Shown here: piece after piece, positions 1 through 7,497 of the stretch | Numbering within the stretch: the stretch's first letter is position 1 | How the letters are laid out: every line of letters starts with the position of its first letter | Source: Desulfoluna butyratoxydans | GTDB taxonomy: Bacteria > Desulfobacterota > Desulfobacteria > Desulfobacterales > Desulfolunaceae | Assembly (NCBI RefSeq): GCF_900699765.1 | Contig: NZ_CAADHO010000006.1 | Location: forward strand, 351,770 to 415,769 | Length of the DNA stretch: 64,000 bases | Direction of reading: 5' to 3' | Notes under the pieces: model-generated | Databases searched by the model: none | What the model was told of the DNA's origin: nothing | What the model saw: the letters and a program-made list of their open reading frames with translations, nothing else | Position numbers and translations under genes: made by a program

Positions 1-55
1 CATGCGGTTTACGTTTATGTGGCTTTTTGCTTTTTCGAACTATGGAGGAATCCAA

Positions 56-826
56 ATGAAACGCTTCGCAGCAGTCGTTGCCCTGGCCCTTGTGGTCTCC
101 CTTCCCTTGTCCGCCCTTGCCCATTTCGGCATGGTAATCCCTGACACATCCGTTGTATCCCGGCAAACCGGAAAAGAGCTGGGCCTCTCCCTTTCGTTTT
201 CGCACCCCTTTGAAGGGGTGGGCATGCCCCTTGAAAAACCAGCGGAGTTTTCCGTGGTTGTGGACGGAAAGAAGCGGGACCTCACCGGAACCCTGGCCCC
301 TTCTGAGGTCATGGGGAAGCCTTCCTGGGCATCCTCGTTTGCCGTCAAGCGGCCCGGGGTCTATACTTTTGTCATGACACCGAAGCCCTACTGGGAGCCC
401 GCCGAAGATCTTTTCATCATCCACTACACCAAGACCATTGTGCCGGCTTACGGCAGCGAAGAGGGCTGGGATGACGAGCTGGGCCTGAAAACAGAGATCG
501 TTCCCCTGACCCGGCCCTTTGGCCTGTATGCCGGCAATCTCTTCCAGGGAGTGGTCAAGCTCGACGGCAAGGCCGTGCCCTGGGCCGAGGTGGAGGTGGA
601 GTTCTACAACCGGGACGGCAAGGCCAAGGCCGCAAACGAGTACCTGGTGACCCAGGTGGTCAAGGCCGATGCCAACGGCGTGTTCTCCTTTACCGTGCCG
701 AACGAGGGGTGGTGGGGATTTTCCGCCCTCAACGAGGCGGATTACCAGCTGGAGGCCGAAGGGGAGAAAAAGGGCGTGGAGCTTGGTGCCGTCCTCTGGG
801 TGGAGTTTTCCAAGTGGCAGGGGTGA
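56..826 (+). CDS. nikK: Nickel ECF transporter extra component NikK (DUF4198 periplasmic protein)
   Basis: The 256-residue product has a Sec signal peptide (residues 1-22, ending ALA) followed by a DUF4198-type periplasmic beta domain. Cleavage would leave His23 as the mature N-terminus, which could act as a metal ligand; this is an inference. The ATG at 56 is preferred to an upstream in-frame start because GGAGG lies 7 bases before it. It heads a five-gene set, nikK-M-L-Q-O. In the NikMKLQO class of nickel transporters, NikK and NikL are accessory envelope proteins that assist the substrate-binding subunit NikM. The promoter and any nickel operator lie off the left edge or in the first 55 bases, where none is evident. 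Family assignment is firm; the precise role of NikK is not established. Confidence 0.85.
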   Translation: MKRFAAVVALALVVSLPLSALAHFGMVIPDTSVVSRQTGKELGLSLSFSHPFEGVGMPLEKPAEFSVVVDGKKRDLTGTLAPSEVMGKPSWASSFAVKRPGVYTFVMTPKPYWEPAEDLFIIHYTKTIVPAYGSEEGWDDELGLKTEIVPLTRPFGLYAGNLFQGVVKLDGKAVPWAEVEVEFYNRDGKAKAANEYLVTQVVKADANGVFSFTVPNEGWWGFSALNEADYQLEAEGEKKGVELGAVLWVEFSKWQG

Positions 827-877
827 TCCGGGGCACCGGGCACCAGAGAAACATGTGATTGACCAAGGAATTCAGTG

Positions 878-1510
878 ATGCATATTTCCGAAGGGGTGTT
901 GTCCGCTCCGGTTCTTCTGGCCGGAGCGGCCGTTGCCGCGGGCGGTGTGGCCTACGGGCTGAAACGGATGGACGGGGAGGGGACCGTCAGCGCCGCGCTG
1001 GTGACCTCCGCGTTTTTCGTGGCGTCCCTTATCCACCTGAACATCGGTCCGGCCAGTGTCCACCTTGTCCTGAACGGGCTGGTGGGCCTGGTCCTGGGCT
1101 GGTCAGCTTTTCCCGCCATTTTTACGGGCCTGCTCCTGCAGGCCCTTCTCTTCCAGTACGGGGGGCTCACCACCCTGGGGGTGAACACCGTGGTGATGGC
1201 AGCCCCTGCCGTGGCCGTTTATCTGATCCTCGGGCCCCTGGTGTCCCGTTCGGGGCGTGTGGGCCTGGCCGCTTCCTTCGGGTGCGGGTTTCTCGCCGTC
1301 CTATTCTCTTCCCTTCTTCTGGCCGCCTCCCTGGTGTTCACCGGGGAAAATTTTACGGTGATCGCCTGGGCGTCGGTGGTGGGCAACGCCCCTGTGATGG
1401 TGGTGGAAGGGCTTTTCACCGCTTTTGTGGTCTCGTTTCTCCTGCGGGTCTACCCTGAACTGCTCGGAGGGCTCATGTCGCCTTCGGACGGGCGAAAGGA
1501 GGGGCGATGA
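878..1510 (+). CDS. nikM: Nickel ECF transporter substrate-binding membrane subunit NikM (CbiM family)
   Basis: This 210-residue polytopic membrane protein begins Met-His-Ile-Ser-Glu-Gly, the CbiM/NikM signature. In this family the free N-terminus, His2 and a further His coordinate the metal, so the start matters. ATG 878 gives the canonical Met1-His2, whereas an in-frame GTG at 875 would add a residue and spoil the site. AAGGA lies 8 bases upstream of 878. The downstream gene overlaps by ATGA. NikM binds Ni2+ at the membrane and works with the NikQ/NikO energising module. Cobalt is an alternative substrate, but the NikK/NikL partners and the His-rich NikO tail favour nickel. Confidence 0.88.
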   Translation: MHISEGVLSAPVLLAGAAVAAGGVAYGLKRMDGEGTVSAALVTSAFFVASLIHLNIGPASVHLVLNGLVGLVLGWSAFPAIFTGLLLQALLFQYGGLTTLGVNTVVMAAPAVAVYLILGPLVSRSGRVGLAASFGCGFLAVLFSSLLLAASLVFTGENFTVIAWASVVGNAPVMVVEGLFTAFVVSFLLRVYPELLGGLMSPSDGRKEGR

Positions 1511-2058
1511 ACCCCCTGCGATGTCTCCTTGTTTTAAGTGTTCTCCTTCTGGCGGCCTCCCCGGCCCTGGCCCATCGCATCAACATCTTTGCCCTCGACG
1601 AAGGGGGGGAGATTTACACCGAAAGCACCTTTGCCGGTAAGCGCCCCGTGAAACACGGGGTGATCCGGGTCTACAACGCCGGGGGTACCGTGGTGTTCAC
1701 CGGGGAAACGAACGACAAGGGGGAGCTGACCTTTCCCCGCCCCGAGCCCGGTGCCCTCACCGTGGAGGTGGACGCCGGCATGGGCCACAAGAACAGCTGG
1801 GATCTGGAGCCGTCCGGCGCGGTTGAGGCCCCGGCCGGAGTGACCGGTGAGCCCGCCCCGCAGGTCCATCCCGTGGAGCCGGGTTTTGCGGACCGGGACT
1901 GGGAGCGCCTGGCGCAGGTGGTGGACACTGCCGTGGCCAAGGCCCTGCACCGGCAGCAGGAGGAGACGCGGGTTCGGGACGTCATCGGAGGGCTCGGCTA
2001 CATCGTGGGCCTTCTGGGCATGGCTGCCTGGGTCCGAAGCCGAAAGGGGAGCACATGA
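1507..2058 (+). CDS. nikL: Nickel ECF transporter extra component NikL
   Basis: The 183-residue product has a signal peptide (1-22, ending ALA) with His23 next, a carboxypeptidase-regulatory-like beta sandwich (about residues 25-85), a Pro/Val-rich linker and one C-terminal membrane helix (about 158-176) followed by a basic end. This is the usual plan of NikL, a membrane-anchored periplasmic accessory subunit. It overlaps nikM and nikQ by 4 bases at each end (ATGA), which implies translational coupling. Like NikK, its predicted mature N-terminus is histidine. Confidence 0.8.
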   Translation: MNPLRCLLVLSVLLLAASPALAHRINIFALDEGGEIYTESTFAGKRPVKHGVIRVYNAGGTVVFTGETNDKGELTFPRPEPGALTVEVDAGMGHKNSWDLEPSGAVEAPAGVTGEPAPQVHPVEPGFADRDWERLAQVVDTAVAKALHRQQEETRVRDVIGGLGYIVGLLGMAAWVRSRKGST

Positions 2059-2825
2059 ACGAAGCCTTTGCGGACATCGACTCCCCCATCCATCAGATAG
2101 CCCCCACCGTGCGGGTGGCGGCGGCCTTTGCCCTTTCGTTGGTCACGGCCCTTGCCGCGAGCCCTGCGGTGCCCGTGGCCGCCCTGGGGCTGGGAAGCTG
2201 CTTTGTCCTGCTGGCGCGGTTGCCCCTTGGGTCGGTTGCCAGGAGGCTTTTGCCCCTGTGCCTGTTTCTGCTGATTCTCTGGCTTGTCCTTCCCTTTACC
2301 GGAGAGGGCCCGGTGCTTAAAGCCCTGGGCCCTTTGACCGTCAAAGGGGACGGATTGGACCTTGCCTTTTTGATCTCCCTGAAGTCTTTTTCCATCCTCC
2401 TGATCCTTATGGCCCTGGTCTCCACCATGCACACCTTTGACCTGGGCCATGCCTTAAATGCCCTGGGCATGCCCGTGAAGCTGGCTTTTCTCATCGTCAT
2501 GAGCGCCCGGTACATCGCCGTCATCGAGCGGGAGTACCGCAAGCTGAGGAACGCAGCCCGCATGCGCGGGTTTCAACCCGACACCTCCCTGCACAGCTAC
2601 AGGACCTTTGCCCACATGGCCGCCATGCTTCTGGTCCGCTCCCACCTGCGGGCAAAACGGGTGTACAGCGCCATGGTATTGAGGGGCTTTGACGGCCGGT
2701 TCAGCCTGCCTGCGGCACGACGTTCCCGGGGGCTGGCCGGGTGTCTTCCCCAGGCCGCCTGCATGGCAGGTTGCGTGGCGGCCCTTGTGGGACTTGACGT
2801 GGCCGTCCGGTGGGGGGCCTTTTGA
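2055..2825 (+). CDS. nikQ: ECF transporter T component NikQ (CbiQ family)
   Basis: This 256-residue membrane protein has the CbiQ-type transmembrane region and two cytoplasmic Arg-Gly motifs (MRGF near residue 170 and LRGF near 211), which couple the T subunit to the ATPase. It overlaps nikL by ATGA. The stop codon lies inside the edge of an R1 repeat: the last codons GGG-GCC-TTT-TGA and the following A tract match the R1 left arm (compare 32476-32490), so the native C-terminus may have been changed by the insertion. The 216-base space before nikO contrasts with the overlapping junctions upstream. Confidence 0.85.
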   Translation: MNEAFADIDSPIHQIAPTVRVAAAFALSLVTALAASPAVPVAALGLGSCFVLLARLPLGSVARRLLPLCLFLLILWLVLPFTGEGPVLKALGPLTVKGDGLDLAFLISLKSFSILLILMALVSTMHTFDLGHALNALGMPVKLAFLIVMSARYIAVIEREYRKLRNAARMRGFQPDTSLHSYRTFAHMAAMLLVRSHLRAKRVYSAMVLRGFDGRFSLPAARRSRGLAGCLPQAACMAGCVAALVGLDVAVRWGAF

Positions 2826-2976
2826 AAAAAAACTTCGCAAAAAACGTTTCTAATGTGAAAAAGTGGACATTATTTCGGCGGAGCCTGGAAAGGCTAGCTT
2901 AAGACCTGTTTGTCAAACCCGGTTTTATAAATCAGGCTAAACGTTTGGCCCCCGGCAGGGCCGCCGGAGGCATGTT
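2816..2976 (+). repeat. R1 repeat copy between nikQ and nikO
   Basis: The left part (GGCCTTTTGAAAAAAAACTTC and on to the GCAAAAAACG segment) is a decayed R1 left arm. The right part, from TTCGGCGGAGCCTGG through CCTGTTTGTCAAAC to GCCGCCGGAGGC near 2970, matches R1 copies at 27841-27964 and 32760-32826. The GGCAGGGCCGCC end can form a stem-loop. The element separates nikO from the rest of its operon. From 2977 to 3041 only the nikO ribosome site stands out. Confidence 0.75.
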
Positions 2977-3041
2977 TGATCTGAATCGTTCGGTTTTATT
3001 TTTATCCTGTCCATTATTCAAATACAGGAAGGCGGTATGCG

Positions 3042-3767
3042 ATGGCTGAGCAGTTGATGCATCTTTCAGGATTGACCTACCGGTATCCCGGAGACCGGGA
3101 ACCGGTGATCAACGGGCTGGACTTTGCCGTGGACAAAGGGGCCAGCATCGGGCTCATCGCGCCCAACGGCAGCGGAAAGACCACCTTGTTCCACCTGATG
3201 ATGGGGCTGCTGAAACCCGAGGCCGGGGTGATCACGGCCTTTGGGCGGGAGGTTTCCGGCGAAAAGGGGTTCAAGGAGGTCAGGCGGCGGGTGGGGCTGT
3301 TGTTCCAGGATGCCGACGATCAGCTGTTCAGCCCCACGGTGCTGGAGGACGTGGCCTTTGGCCCCATGAACCTGGGCCTGGGGCGGCATGAAGCCTTGGA
3401 CAAGGCCAGGGGCGTTCTTTCGGAGCTGGGGCTTTCCGGTTACGAAGAGCGCATCACCTTTCGGCTCTCCGGCGGAGAGAAGCGCATGGTGGCCCTTGCC
3501 ACGGTGCTGGCCATGGACCCTGATCTGCTTCTTCTGGATGAGCCCACCACGGGCCTGGACCGTGACACCTTCGCGCGGCTGGTGGCCGTTCTTCAGGCCT
3601 CCAAGGTGGCCCGGGTGGTGATCTCCCACGATTTTGATTTCCTGGAGCAGGTGACCGACTCTTTGTGCAGCCTGGTGAGGGGCAAGGTCGTCACGGACGA
3701 AGGCCTCCACCTGCATCGCCACGCCCATGTCCATCGCCACGGGGACAGGCCCCACCACCATCATTAA
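3042..3767 (+). CDS. nikO: ECF transporter ATPase NikO with histidine-rich tail
   Basis: This 241-residue ABC ATPase shows Walker A (APNGSGKTT, about residue 43), Q-loop (LFQDADDQLF), signature LSGGEKRM, Walker B (LLLLDEP) and the H-switch (VISHD). The last 20 residues contain about ten histidines interleaved with Arg, Val and Asp. Such tails are common on nickel-handling proteins and may store or sense Ni2+. ATG 3042 has AGGAAGG 9 bases upstream. The stop overlaps the stop of the convergent gene by 4 bases (3764-3767). It powers uptake through NikM/NikQ. Confidence 0.9.
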   Translation: MAEQLMHLSGLTYRYPGDREPVINGLDFAVDKGASIGLIAPNGSGKTTLFHLMMGLLKPEAGVITAFGREVSGEKGFKEVRRRVGLLFQDADDQLFSPTVLEDVAFGPMNLGLGRHEALDKARGVLSELGLSGYEERITFRLSGGEKRMVALATVLAMDPDLLLLDEPTTGLDRDTFARLVAVLQASKVARVVISHDFDFLEQVTDSLCSLVRGKVVTDEGLHLHRHAHVHRHGDRPHHHH

Positions 3768-4414
3768 AGCAGGCGCACGGCGTCCCGGTAGAGCGCGGGC
3801 ACCCCGTCCGTCTCTTCATGGCGCCGGACAAAGGCCAGGAAATCATCGGCCGTGTCGATGTCGTGCCATCCGTCAAGGCGTTTCAGAGAGATGCCGTGGG
3901 CCTCAGCCCGTTTGAGCGTCTCTGCCGTCACCGTATCGCAACTCCATCTCATCGTGTCGAAGACAGGCGCAAGAAGGGTTTCCTTGCGCGCCCCCACCAG
4001 GCAGTACCCTCCATCTGATACCGGCACCAGCACCATCTGATGGCCCTCAAGGGCATGAAACGCTTCGCGGATACGGTTCGTGGGCAGGTCCGGGATGTCT
4101 CCGCCGATGATGACGGCCCGGTGATGTCCGTCGTCAAAGGCCTCGGTGAGGGCGTTTTTCATGCGTTCCCCCAGGTCGGCCCCCCGCTGGGGGCGCATGT
4201 CGGGGTGCCCTGGAAACCAGTCTTCCATGAGGGGTTTTTTGCTTTTCGGGGTGTAGGCAATGCGGATGGGCCCTAAAGGGGCCAGGCGCTCAAGGGTGGT
4301 TTCCACAAAGCGTCGGTAGAGGGCAAGGGCCGTGGCATGGCCCAGACGGGTCGCCAGACGGGTTTTGACCTTGCCGAGTTCCGGGGCTTTGACAAAGAGA
4401 ATGATCAGGGGCAT
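3764..4414 (-). CDS. TIGR04282/DUF2064 family glycosyltransferase-like protein
   Basis: The 216-residue protein has a GT-A-like fold. Visible family motifs are the N-terminal VKAPELGKVKTRL (nucleotide-sugar binding), the central GGDIPDLP and the DGGYCLVG motif. The family (DUF2064, COG3222) includes proteins annotated as arsenosugar-type glycosyltransferases, but the substrate is unknown here. ATG 4414 is chosen because AAAGGAG lies just upstream; an in-frame TTG at 4429 would cover that ribosome site. It stands alone, convergent with nikO, and no arsenic genes adjoin it. Confidence 0.78.
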   Translation of the reverse strand: MPLIILFVKAPELGKVKTRLATRLGHATALALYRRFVETTLERLAPLGPIRIAYTPKSKKPLMEDWFPGHPDMRPQRGADLGERMKNALTEAFDDGHHRAVIIGGDIPDLPTNRIREAFHALEGHQMVLVPVSDGGYCLVGARKETLLAPVFDTMRWSCDTVTAETLKRAEAHGISLKRLDGWHDIDTADDFLAFVRRHEETDGVPALYRDAVRLL

Positions 4415-4445
4415 GGGATCTCCTTTCAACTTTCCACGGTATCAT

Positions 4446-4535
4446 CCTTGCCCGGATATATCACGGGCCGAGTGCCCTCGGTTTGCCCGAAGGGGGAGAC
4501 GAATGAGCAGAAAACCGTGAATGACAATTTGACCG
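4446..4535 (+). repeat. R2 repeat, short copy
   Basis: The segment has CCCGGATATATCACG, then GGCCGAGTGCC, then GCCCGAAGGGGGAGA and CAGAAAACCGTGAATGA. The same blocks in the same order occur at 47876-48018, where a long hairpin separates them. No gene was seen in 4415-4735 other than this repeat and a partial R1. Confidence 0.6.
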
Positions 4536-4589
4536 TTACATCCAAATTGCTCGATAAACCAAGACGTTCTAATGAGGCGACATATCTTT

Positions 4590-4662
4590 TGAGACCTGTT
4601 GGTTAAACCCAAACCATAAAATCAGGCAAGCCTTTGGCCACCGGCAGGACCGCCGGAGGCAA
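4590..4662 (+). repeat. R1 repeat, partial right arm
   Basis: GAGACCTGTTGGTTAAAC is followed by a variable stretch and CACCGGCAGGACCGCCGGAGGC, matching the right half of R1 elements with several substitutions. It lies about 75 bases upstream of the small [2Fe-2S] gene. Confidence 0.6.
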
Positions 4663-4735
4663 CGGTTCGTAAGGGTTGCCGCCTGGGGGAACCACCTTTC
4701 TCCTTGCTTTTGGCGAGTCAGGGGCTTCATAATAA

Positions 4736-4984
4736 ATGGTTATGAAACCTATCGATGAACACGAGGTCCTGTGCCATTGTTTCGGATTGACCCGCGGGGA
4801 TATTGCCGATGACCTTGCGCGCCATGGAACCTCCACGCTGCTGACGAAAATCACCCAGGCCAAGCTTTCAGGTGACTGCCGTTGTGTCGAGACCCATCCG
4901 GAGAAACGCTGATGCGTCGGCGATGTTCGCCGGGCGGTGAAAGCGGAAACCTTGAGGTCAACCCTGAAAAAAACAGACACCTGA
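4736..4984 (+). CDS. Candidate selenoprotein: standalone [2Fe-2S] BFD/CopZ-like metallochaperone domain
   Basis: Read to the first TGA (4910-4912) the frame gives 58 residues with Cys13-His-Cys15, Asp47-Cys48-Arg-Cys50 and then HPEKR. If TGA is read as selenocysteine the frame continues Sec59-Cys60-Val-Gly-Asp-Val and ends at TGA 4982-4984 (82 residues). In the CopZ-type BFD family (iron-sulfur cluster-binding metallochaperones) the conserved order is CxC, CxC, then a C-terminal Cys-Cys-Leu-Gly-Asp-Val block. The TGA falls exactly on the first of those two cysteines and the family block resumes after it. A hairpin with GU in its loop follows (4918-4932). The same window has a clear selenoprotein, formate dehydrogenase. 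The N-terminal zinc domain of full CopZ is absent. The ribosome site is weak; ATG 4742 is an alternative start. The fallback reading is a truncated 58-residue gene. Confidence 0.68.
4913..4936 (+). promoter_or_regulatory. Candidate bacterial SECIS after TGA 4910
   Basis: Directly after the in-frame TGA, CGGCGA (4918-4923) pairs perfectly with TCGCCG (4927-4932) around the loop TGT, and the stem can extend by U-G and G-C pairs around one bulge. Bacterial SECIS elements are stem-loops just 3' of UGA with GU in the apical loop. The loop here is smaller and nearer the UGA than in formate dehydrogenase genes, so the match is only moderate. Confidence 0.45.
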
Positions 4985-5001
4985 TACCTGGAACGTGATT
5001 C

Positions 5002-5979
5002 ATGAGCGTAAAAATAAAAGAGAAGCTGGCAGGTATTTACTCCCGGTTTAACCGGGACGATCAGGTGTTGATCCTTATCAATGCCGATCCCGATGCCATT
5101 GCCAGTGCCGTGGCTTTCAAGCGCCTTTTGTGGCGGCGGGTGAGCCATGTGGTCATTGCCTCCATCAACGTCATCAAGCGGCCCGACAACCTGGCCCTGG
5201 TGCGTTACATGAAGGCCGACATCAAGCCGTGTTCCCACGCGCTCATGCAGGGGTTCAACCGGTTCGTGCTGGTGGATTCCCAGCCCCACCACTCGGAAGT
5301 GTTTGAAAAAATCAACTTCGACGTGGTCATCGACCACCACCCCGACGGAGGGCGGCGGGACGGGTACACGGATATCCGCCCCGATTACGGGGCCACGGCC
5401 TCCATGATGACCGAGTACCTCCGAGGGGCCCACATCAAGCCGTCGGTGCGTCTTGCCACCGGCCTCTTCTACGCCATCAAGACCGACACCAACAACTTTC
5501 AGCGCCAGACCCTGGTGGAAGATGTGAGGGCCTTTCAATACCTCTACCGCCTCTGCAACGTGCACATGCTCCAGAAGGTGGAACAGGCGGAGCTCAAGCC
5601 CAGCTTCCTCAAGTACTTTCAGCGGGCCCTCAAAAACAGGCACATCAGGCGAGGGCGGATGTATTCCCATGTGGGCACGGTGCCCACGCCCGATGTGCTG
5701 GTCCTCATCGCCGATTTTTTCATGAAGGTGGATGCCGTGAGCTGGAGCATTGTCTCCGGGATCTACGGCAAAAAGCTGGTGGTGATTTTCCGCAACGACG
5801 GGGTGAGGAAAAACGCCGGGCGCCTGGCCGAGCAGAGCTTCGGATGTTATGGCAGTGCCGGGGGCCACAAGGACATGGCCCGGGCCGAGATGGTGGTGGC
5901 CGAGTGCGGGATCGAGGCCGTCAGCGAAGATGATGAAAAAATGCAGCGCTGGATCATCAAGCGCATAGAGTCACGGTGA
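5002..5979 (+). CDS. DHH/DHHA1 family phosphoesterase
   Basis: This 325-residue protein has DHH motifs I-IV: NADPDA (about residue 28), VLVDSQP (about 90), DHHP (about 111) and YGATASMM (about 130). A C-terminal DHHA1 domain ends in the GSAGGH motif. Proteins of this kind (NrnA/RecJ-like) hydrolyse short oligonucleotides, pAp or cyclic dinucleotide products using Mn2+; the exact substrate cannot be told from sequence. It is probably co-transcribed with apbE, which starts 3 bases after its stop. Confidence 0.83.
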   Translation: MSVKIKEKLAGIYSRFNRDDQVLILINADPDAIASAVAFKRLLWRRVSHVVIASINVIKRPDNLALVRYMKADIKPCSHALMQGFNRFVLVDSQPHHSEVFEKINFDVVIDHHPDGGRRDGYTDIRPDYGATASMMTEYLRGAHIKPSVRLATGLFYAIKTDTNNFQRQTLVEDVRAFQYLYRLCNVHMLQKVEQAELKPSFLKYFQRALKNRHIRRGRMYSHVGTVPTPDVLVLIADFFMKVDAVSWSIVSGIYGKKLVVIFRNDGVRKNAGRLAEQSFGCYGSAGGHKDMARAEMVVAECGIEAVSEDDEKMQRWIIKRIESR

Positions 5980-5981
5980 CC

Positions 5982-7064
5982 ATGAACACAACCAACACGC
6001 GACACACGTCAACAAAAACAAGCAGAAACAAGGTCCTTGGGGCCATTGTGGTGGCCTTCGGGGTGTTTGCCCTGGTGGTGGCCGCCGGGGTGACCACCGG
6101 GTTCAACACAAAGCAGGAGGTGGTACTCTCCGGCCGGACCATGGGCACCACGTACCATATCAAGGCCGTGGTATCCGGCAAGATGTCCGCGGACGCCTTA
6201 AGCCTTGCCGTAACCCGGCGCCTTGAGGCCCTTAACCGCAGCATGTCTGTCTACGATCCGGACAGCGAGATCTCCCGGTTCAACCGGGCGGGCAAAGGCG
6301 TGGCCGTGCCTGTTTCCGAAGATCTTCTCACCGTGTTTTCCGTGGGGACCCGGGTCCACAGCCTCACCGAGGGCGCCTGGGATGCCACCGTGGGTCCTCT
6401 GGTCACCCTCTGGGGGTTCGGGCCGGGCAAAATCGAGGACCGCTTTCCCCGGGAGGACGAGGTGGCTCGCGCCCTGGCCCGTGTGGGCTTTACAGCTGTG
6501 TCACGCAAAGGTGACGGGGCCCTGGCCAAAGACCGTGATGGTCTCTTCCTGGACTTCGGGTCCATTGCCAAGGGCTACGGGGTGGATGCCGTGGCCGCTT
6601 TGCTGCGTGAGAAAAAGATTTCCCACTTTCTGGTGGAGATCGGCGGGGAGGTTTACTGCGAAGGCCATCGCCTGGACGGAAAACCCTGGCGCGTGGGGAT
6701 CAACACCCCCCGTCGGGGAGCCATGGTGGGGGACCTCTTTCAGGTGCGGACTTTACAGGGCCAGGCCCTTGCCACCAGCGGAGATTACCGCAACTACCGC
6801 AACGTGGGCGGGCGCATCTGGACCCATGTTATTGACCCCCGCACAGGGTATCCCGTGGAAAACGGCGTCACCAGTGCCTCGGTCCTGGCCGATTCCACGG
6901 TCTTTGCCGACGGGCTGGCCACAGCCCTCATGGTGATGGGCCCTGCCAAAGGGATCGCTCTGGTGGACCGGCTTGACGGGGTGGAGTGCCTGCTCATCGT
7001 CCGCAAACCCGACGGCACCCTGGAAGTGTCTGCCTCAAAGGGGTGGGTGGAGCGGTCCCGCTAA
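5982..7064 (+). CDS. apbE: FAD:protein FMN transferase ApbE
   Basis: The 360-residue protein has one N-terminal membrane helix (about residues 18-38, no lipobox Cys) and an ApbE domain: SGRTMGTTYHIK, LDFGSIAKGYGVD, VEIGGEVYCEG, THVIDPRTGYPV and the metal/flavin motif near TVFADGLATAL. ApbE moves FMN from FAD onto Thr of S/T-G-A-T-type sites, as in NqrB and NqrC, which are encoded just downstream. ATG 5982 is chosen over GTG 5976, which lies inside the upstream stop. It probably matures the NQR encoded from 7498. Confidence 0.92.
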   Translation: MNTTNTRHTSTKTSRNKVLGAIVVAFGVFALVVAAGVTTGFNTKQEVVLSGRTMGTTYHIKAVVSGKMSADALSLAVTRRLEALNRSMSVYDPDSEISRFNRAGKGVAVPVSEDLLTVFSVGTRVHSLTEGAWDATVGPLVTLWGFGPGKIEDRFPREDEVARALARVGFTAVSRKGDGALAKDRDGLFLDFGSIAKGYGVDAVAALLREKKISHFLVEIGGEVYCEGHRLDGKPWRVGINTPRRGAMVGDLFQVRTLQGQALATSGDYRNYRNVGGRIWTHVIDPRTGYPVENGVTSASVLADSTVFADGLATALMVMGPAKGIALVDRLDGVECLLIVRKPDGTLEVSASKGWVERSR

Positions 7065-7242
7065 CCCGCATTCTCCTGTCCTGGGCTTACCTGAACCTGT
7101 CCGGGCCTTTCATTGTCCCCGCCCGGGGCGGCTGAGCAGGCCCGGGCATTGAGCCCGTCTCCTTATTTAAACATGGGGTCTCCGGCGGCAATGCCATGCA
7201 GCATCGCCAATTTTATCTTATGTTTTGTTTTTGTTCCTTTGG

Positions 7243-7270
7243 TTGACACATTGTTTTTGCCTGGTGTACT
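7243..7270 (+). promoter_or_regulatory. Candidate sigma-70 promoter for nqr
   Basis: TTGACA (7243-7248), a 16-base gap and TGTACT (7265-7270) preceded by TG. It lies in the 433-base space between apbE and nqrA (7065-7497), which holds no convincing gene. The leader would be about 220 bases and contains a CCCATG-C-CATGGG palindrome near 7300. Confidence 0.5.
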
Positions 7271-7497
7271 CTGTCAGTCGGACAATGTGAGACCGTCCCA
7301 TGCCATGGGCAACCCCTGAATCTCCCGTTTTTTTTCTCTTCCCCATTGCCCGTCGCACCCCTTGAATCCATCGCATGCGAGGGGCCTCTTCCGGTCTGAT
7401 TGCGTGATATCTCCATGGCTTCCATGCCCCTATAACCAACGCGTCTTCCCCTTGATGCCCCGGAGAAAGGCGCCGCATTCCCGAAAGCTGTGTCCCG

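Noticed and set aside
4603-5868. Long minus-strand frame opposite the DHH gene
   Set aside because: The sequence opposite is a clear DHH phosphoesterase with all motifs; the reverse frame is Gly/His/Val-rich, as expected for a shadow of GC-rich coding DNA.
7113-7425. Small frames between apbE and nqrA as a gene for NqrM
   Set aside because: None has a membrane helix followed by the cysteine motif expected of NqrM; the region is better read as promoter and leader.
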